The notes below the pieces were generated by a model. It ran no database searches, was not told where the DNA came from, and saw only the letters and a list, made by a program, of their open reading frames with translations. This document shows positions 60,301-64,000 of a stretch of DNA of 64,000 nt, in pieces (position 1 is the first letter of the stretch; each line of letters opens with the position of its first letter). Made by a program: the position numbers and the translations under genes. Source of the stretch: Bugula neritina (taxonomy: Eukaryota; Bryozoa; Gymnolaemata; Cheilostomatida; Bugulidae); the NCBI GenBank assembly GCA_964035545.1, contig OZ037765.1, positions 18,966,698 through 19,030,697 of the forward strand, given 5' to 3'.

Positions 60301-62906
60301 CTATAAACAAGATATGGCAGGTGACTAAAGATAACACGGAACCAAACTAAAACAGTCGTCATAAGGGGCGAACTTTCACTTAAGATTAGCTCTATGTATA
60401 ATTGTATTTAAATGCTATTCCTTAGTTTTTTTTGTTAAGTATGTTGTTATATGTATTTATATGTTTTGTTTTATGTCATTTTTGGTTAACAAGTCACTAA
60501 AAATCTAAGGTGTTTATCAAATGTTTGAGAAATGGGAGCGATTTCTGGAGGGTGTGTAGTGAAATTAGCGCTAGTTTGCTAAGCTATTTTAGCTACACTA
60601 AGAAAAGCTTTCTACAGCACAGCCAGTGCTAACTCTGGCACTTGGCAATTGTTGGTGTTAGTGAACTGGTGTAATTTTAAGAGAGCAAAATAAGTAAGTT
60701 ATTTACATTAATTATATTGTTTCCTTTATTGTTTATTTATGTTTATCATGATCATGTAAGTTTGAATTGCAATAATTGTAGTCTTGAAGGTGTCAATAGG
60801 ATGTAAATAGAAGTCAATGAGATCAACTAATGTATGTTGAATAAAACAAAATAAAGGACATCAGTGAAGAGTTAATGCTCAACTCAAAGCCTAGTTCACT
60901 ACAGTTACTTTTAAGTCAGCCTTCTGGTACGTAATAAATTAAACCTAAAATACCTTCCAGAAAAATTGGAAAGATATACGTAAAGCATAATATTGTTTTG
61001 GAACCCATAAAATCAAAAAATACATAGTTTTACTTTTAACTTTGCATTCTGTTAATAAATTAAACTTTAAATACCTTCCAGACAAGTTGTATACTTCAGC
61101 CACTATGTCTTTAGAGAAGAAATCTTCATCTGGAAAAGGGATAAAGTAGTTCAATGGAACTTGTGTAGGAGCTGCTACGGAGAATATTTCTTCTAGGGTC
61201 TTGTCAGCAAGGCATGTGTAAACTGACATGTCATCAGAACATTCATATTGCTCTTTTATATTATTCTGATACTTGTGCAAGTTGTTTTGTGAAACATGCC
61301 AGCCCCATGGTGAGAAAAGAGACCCGGACTACAAAGCAGTAAAAATATTATATAAATCATTTGACATATTATTATGTTTATACTATATCTATTATAAACA
61401 TATTATATATATTATTATATAAACATGATACAGGAGTAATTTATAGGATTATTATGGTTATTTTATACAATGTGTTCTTCATGTTTTACGTAAAGAAGTA
61501 TATCAGTTCTGATAAACATTTCTAGTGATGGTATTCTATAACTTAGATTCTTATACTTCAACAATAGCTCTTTGAAACAGTCCAGTGTTATGAGGACTCA
61601 TCATCTGAGCTGAAACACTCCCAGCTCCTGCAGATTCTCCAAATATGGTAATGAGTTCTGGATCTCCACCAAACTTGTCAATATTATCTTTTACCCACAT
61701 TATAGCAGCTCTTTGATCCCACAAACCAAAGTTACCAGTGCCTGCATGTGTTGTGTAATGCATATAAATATCACACCTGAATTGCTATTAGTAGGCCATT
61801 TCAAAAATTTATACATTCAAAAATTAAGCTAGCAAATTTAAGTACGGTAAGTTGAACATCCATAAAAAGTTATTATTTATCCCTTGGTGAAAATATCGTT
61901 TGCTTTCCTTACAGCACAACTTTAAAGAAAGTATTTATTGAATGTAAATATGCATATAGATGCATGCATATATTATACAACCACAATGCACATGTATAAT
62001 AAGCCTCTGTATGCCTAGCCTGTAATATGTGAGCTAAAGCTTTCAAGACTGTCCATTTATCAACAAATTAATGACATGGGCGCAATGAAAATTATTATAA
62101 CATCTTTTCAGTTCCAGTTTGAAAATGTCAAAATGTTGAAACATATTTTGTAAAAAACCTATTTAGATTAGATAAATGACAAAAAAAAGTGTTTCTTTTT
62201 TGCAAGAAAATTTTCATTTTTTTAATAAAGCTTTGCTTTAAATATTTAGTTTAGCAAATAAATGATTAATTAAAGCTTTACATCTTTCTTAGCTGTATAC
62301 AAGTTAATAACATTTTTATGAACATATAATATCAATTTCTTTCTTTTTTAAAACTATTTTTGAAAAATAAAAAGTTTTTCTTGAACTGACAGGCAATTTT
62401 AAACACTAGCTCAAAGACGTACTTTTATTGGCAATAAAAAAATATAATCATTTTAATTCATGTAGACTAAAAGCCTCAAATAACAATGACAGTTAATTAG
62501 CTCATTTTATACATCAAACTACAATAAATTAAAATAAAATCAGCTATCAAATAATTCGTTTGCTGCCTTTAAATTAAAATAAATTCCGTTTTAATGTATG
62601 AGCAAGAAGAAGGTAGTATTGTGCTCGGTTGACATCTACAGTTTTAAAATATTGAATTTCAAAGAATAAAAACTTTCTCACCGGTTCCATTTGATAAAAA
62701 CCCTAGTAGTCCGAGTCTATAGTTGATGGCTACTACAATCACATCCCCGGTTACAGCCAGAGGTGCACCAAAATATATATTTTTGGCTCCAGTCGTATAT
62801 CCTCCTCCGTGTATCCACACCATCACAGCTTTCTTGTTATTAGAGTTAACTTCTCCTGGTACTGTGATGTCAAGGTGCAGACAATCCTCACTGCCAAAAG
62901 GCGATC
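54105..62906 (-). CDS. Carboxylesterase/cholinesterase-family esterase, copy C (exons 3-9; 5' end outside window)
   Basis: Seven exons totalling 1514 nt, joined in frame with the same phases as copy A, no stop before TAA at 54105. All catalytic features are retained: [47 protein letters not shown] and [15 protein letters not shown]. Compared with copy A it has three extra residues in exon 7 (DHSEHSSSS) and a different C-terminal tail (SKCFIKDNS). Intron 2 continues to the right edge; by comparison with copy A, exon 2 should start several hundred bases beyond 64000. A young BEL element interrupts intron 5 and SINEs lie in introns 6 and 8. Likely a functional secreted esterase; substrate unknown. 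Confidence 0.87.
54560..54705 (-). mobile_element. SINE copy in intron 8 of copy C
   Basis: Diverged version of the copy A intron 8 SINE at the same place (minus strand; AGCATTCAGTCATAA core, CTATGGTTTATTAGTTAAGG head). Confidence 0.75.
54810..54936 (-). CDS. Copy C exon 8
   Basis: 127 nt, acceptor TTATAG, donor [27 protein letters not shown] and [16 protein letters not shown]. Confidence 0.87.
55265..55489 (-). CDS. Copy C exon 7: catalytic histidine
   Basis: 225 nt, nine longer than copy A through an in-frame EHS insertion. The donor is AAAA|GTATG, weaker than the GAAG|GTGCAG of copy [13 protein letters not shown] retains the His and Glu pattern. Confidence 0.87.
55589..55734 (-). mobile_element. 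SINE insertion in intron 6 of copy C with 22-bp flanking repeat
   Basis: Minus strand carries GGGAGCAGCAGTGGTCGAAG head and a CTATAAGCTTGTGGGAG-T-run tail like the tail of 1288-1507, with a shortened middle. Flanked by 22-bp direct repeats starting ATTGCAAAAGTTAGCC (55567-55588 and 55735-55756), while copy A has a single copy of that sequence. Confidence 0.75.
56064..56320 (-). CDS. Copy C exon 6: probable catalytic glutamate
   Basis: 257 nt, acceptor AATTTAG, donor [22 protein letters not shown] and helix; fully open. Confidence 0.87.
56783..56787. repeat. Target-site duplication GTTAC (left) of the BEL element
   Basis: Matches 60904-60908. Joined, the flanks read like the uninterrupted ATAATGTCACTTTTAAG of copy A. 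Confidence 0.88.
56788..57143 (+). repeat. 5' LTR of the BEL element
   Basis: 356 bp, begins TGTATTG, ends CACTACA. Confidence 0.92.
57144..58206 (+). other. BEL element leader
   Basis: About 1.06 kb of AT-rich sequence between LTR and gag with no open frame recognised, longer than usual for a leader. Confidence 0.6.
58207..59256 (+). CDS. BEL/Pao gag protein with N-terminal SAP-like domain and DUF1759
   Basis: 349 codons. Residues about 3-35 ([20 protein letters not shown]) fit the SAP DNA-binding motif L-x2-L-x3-G-x3-G-x-K-x-EL. A basic and acidic low-complexity linker follows. From about residue 125, [19 protein letters not shown] through [10 protein letters not shown] to the end matches the DUF1759 gag region of BEL/Pao elements. 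The frame ends early: coding potential continues in another frame from 59223 without stops through a Cys/His segment (CVIYSKKHP), so one frameshift separates gag from the pol remnant. Start chosen as the first Met that includes the SAP motif. Confidence 0.85.
   Translation: MSVKQLRNKLNCYGMPATGDKDELKHRLLKKFESHQTQVDKSTKDKSKVEVSSQKDTPSNTKHEDSVQHNDFNSRDHRKAAKARRKAEIQKLLSEMDSPSDEDSSGHKRENYHLQEACVHGSQMMFERLPAPTPPVFNGNVLEYHDWKVAFDGLIGHLPLQPSQKFYYLKQYLSGRALNAVSSFLLMNTEKAYMKARNLLDKRYGDPYLLSREIQAKLRAWPKIATRNTEELRDFSDFLTKCLTMKNETKSLNYLDSVFEILELTRKLPKWVINKWNDKAYKYREENGEHPDFNKFVKFLRRESDKACNSVYSLAAVRQTPESNKRRDVYSKAIPERKSMILNNIFPHI
59223..60224 (+). pseudogene. BEL/Pao pol remnant (A17 peptidase/RNase H boundary region)
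   Basis: Stop-free frame from 59223 to 60224; no proper ATG start. Residues read [41 protein letters not shown] and [15 protein letters not shown]. These match the Pao/BEL pattern of FCDAS, then AKSRVAP..PRLEL, then W-x-VPT-x-(D/E)NPADL. Conserved Asp/Ser in CDAS is ADAN. The RT catalytic box and integrase are absent, so the region was joined to gag by a large deletion. Confidence 0.8.
60555..60903 (+). repeat. 3' LTR of the BEL element
   Basis: 349 bp, begins TGTAGTG, ends CACTACA; about 99% identical to the 5' LTR apart from one 7-bp indel. The right GTTAC duplication is 60904-60908. Confidence 0.92.
61075..61328 (-). CDS. Copy C exon 5
   Basis: 254 nt, acceptor TTTGTAG, donor [27 protein letters not shown]; open. 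A partial duplicate of its 3' end with a donor-like site lies at about 60920-60965. Confidence 0.87.
61557..61741 (-). CDS. Copy C exon 4: catalytic serine GESAG
   Basis: 185 nt, acceptor ATGCAG, donor [36 protein letters not shown]; intact. Confidence 0.9.
61742..62681. other. Copy C intron 3
   Basis: 940 nt AT-rich intron aligned with copy A intron 3; it lacks the hammerhead repeats found in copy B. Confidence 0.65.
62682..62906 (-). CDS. Copy C exon 3: EDCL and HGGG
   Basis: 225 nt, acceptor TTTGTAG, donor [23 protein letters not shown] and [13 protein letters not shown] intact. The plus-strand frames over this exon are shadows. Confidence 0.9.
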
Positions 62907-64000
62907 CTACAAAGCAAAAGATTTAAAGATTATAATTTTAAATCAACGTTTAGGCATTCTGTGTTGGTGTATTTACAATGCCAATAATTGGGACTCAAGT
63001 TGCTTGAGACCCAATTATTGGCATTGCAAATACCTTTTCATCAAGTAAAATTTTTCAAATATGCTAATAAGCTTTCAACCTATATTATCAGCATGTTTGT
63101 CTCAGATCACGCTGAAAATATTGTTTGAAACGTAATCTGACACCCATGAATGCCTAAAAATACTCGCTAAAAATACCGCTTTTTACACACTCAATATAAG
63201 ATATTATATATATTAGTGGTAAAATTTTATTTGTTTGCATAGGTTTATTGGCGATCAACTAATCAATATTGTTTACTCAATGCATGCACCTACAATGATA
63301 TAGTATTACAGTAATGTGTTATGGTTTGCCTTGGTTTTCAATTGCACAGGTGCATGTTACTGCTATGTGCCAACTACAATATAGCAAAATATAATAGAAT
63401 CTATTATAGCTATGCACAAATCACTTTTCATAATGATCTAGCTACAGGTACAGAAGAAATAGTTTTAAAGAAAATTCACCAAACCTTTACCCAATTGGGT
63501 TGGATAAAATGTTCACATTCTTACAATGCCATGTGTTAAATAATTTGGCCGTGAAGATAGGTATTTTGAAGCTCAATCTCTCTATGCATTTATATCATCT
63601 TATGCTCGCATGACAGTTTTCAACTTTTTATTTTATGGACTTCAATTTTGAACAACTTAATTGAAAAAATTAGGCGGGCTTTCAACCATCACATAATATG
63701 CATACAATTCACTGCTCAATATAAAAGAGTTGGAAACTTAAGTTGTAAAATTATTGTTTTGAGTTTCTGGTTGTAAATAAAACATGCATTTCAAAAAACT
63801 TCCAGTTTTTAAATGAACAGCTTTTGAAAGCATTGAAATGCACTCTTAAATGTAAATCTTTAGCATTTTGCTGTTAAGCTAACTTTAGTAAGGAAAAAAT
63901 TTTCAATTCAACACCAAGATCAGAATAAAAATGATGCTAAAATCTCCAGCTAAAGCAAATTTTTAATAATGATAATAAAATTATCATCCAAAATTTGTTA
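62907..64000. other. Copy C intron 2 (runs off the window)
   Basis: AT-rich; 63080-63500 aligns with copy A intron 2. A hairpin at 62976-63026 has 17-bp outer arms and 6-bp inner arms around a TTG loop, absent from copy A. Confidence 0.65.

Larger units (their letters stand above)
56788..60903 (+). mobile_element. BEL/Pao LTR retrotransposon, young and internally deleted, in intron 5 of copy C
   Basis: 4116 bp with LTRs 56788-57143 and 60555-60903, TGTA/G...ACTACA ends and a 5-bp GTTAC duplication. The LTRs differ by only about three substitutions and one 7-bp indel. Inside are a SAP/DUF1759-type gag frame and a piece of the pol region around the A17-peptidase/RNase H boundary. Protease, reverse transcriptase core and integrase are missing. 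A purine-rich CTGGAGGGTG directly precedes the 3' LTR. No clear primer-binding site was found after the 5' LTR. A recent insertion of a defective copy implies mobilisation in trans. It lies antisense to the esterase. Confidence 0.9.

Noticed and set aside
62723-63048. Plus-strand frames opposite the esterase
   Set aside because: Shadow of copy C exon 3 and its intron; no domain.

Overview
The window is nuclear DNA of an animal with an AT-rich genome. It shows spliced genes with GT-AG introns, long dinucleotide microsatellites, a tRNA-derived SINE, Ty3/gypsy, BEL/Pao and Penelope-like retroelements, and hammerhead-ribozyme repeats. A marine invertebrate, perhaps a lophotrochozoan, would fit, but nothing here fixes the species. 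There are no operons, CRISPR arrays or bacterial signals.

The backbone is a head-to-tail array of three paralogous carboxylesterase/cholinesterase-family genes, all on the minus strand. Copy A (29120 down to 6388) is complete: nine exons sum to 1791 nt, a 596-residue secreted esterase with an HGGG oxyanion hole and Ser205/Glu326/His451 as the likely triad. Copy B (50381 down to about 37660) is a pseudogene. Its first six exons are open, but HGGG has become HGGS, GESAG has become GSSAG, and about 1.5 kb carrying exons 7 to 9 is gone. Copy C (beyond 64000 down to 54105) has intact exons 3 to 9; exons 1 and 2 should lie outside the window. Intron phases and most exon lengths match across copies, and introns and 3' flanks align, so these are segmental duplicates.

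Each copy has been invaded after duplication by its own LTR retrotransposon in a different intron. Copy A has an old Ty3/gypsy element in intron 4 (9451-16303). Copy B has a related old Ty3/gypsy element in intron 6 (37939-45365). Copy C has a very young but internally deleted BEL/Pao element in intron 5 (56788-60903, GTTAC target duplication). The two gypsy elements are sense to the host genes; the BEL element is antisense.

The most unusual content is small self-cleaving RNA. Intron 3 of pseudogene B holds a two-monomer tandem repeat (period 272-275 bp) that begins, is punctuated and ends with type I hammerhead motifs on the minus strand. The outer two are structurally complete and the middle one has a core mutation. 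This is the architecture of a metazoan retrozyme. A fourth, decayed copy abuts a 428-bp (GT)n tract upstream of copy B. Between copies A and B there is a Penelope-like element 3' fragment (reverse transcriptase thumb region plus GIY-YIG endonuclease) with a degenerate hammerhead just downstream, then a perfect 88-bp-arm palindrome that carries a well-formed hammerhead on the minus strand and a partial one on the plus strand.

The remaining DNA is introns and intergenic AT-rich sequence with microsatellites, minisatellites, a MITE-like element, hairpins and one decayed gag-like zinc-knuckle fragment. No other host gene could be recognised.
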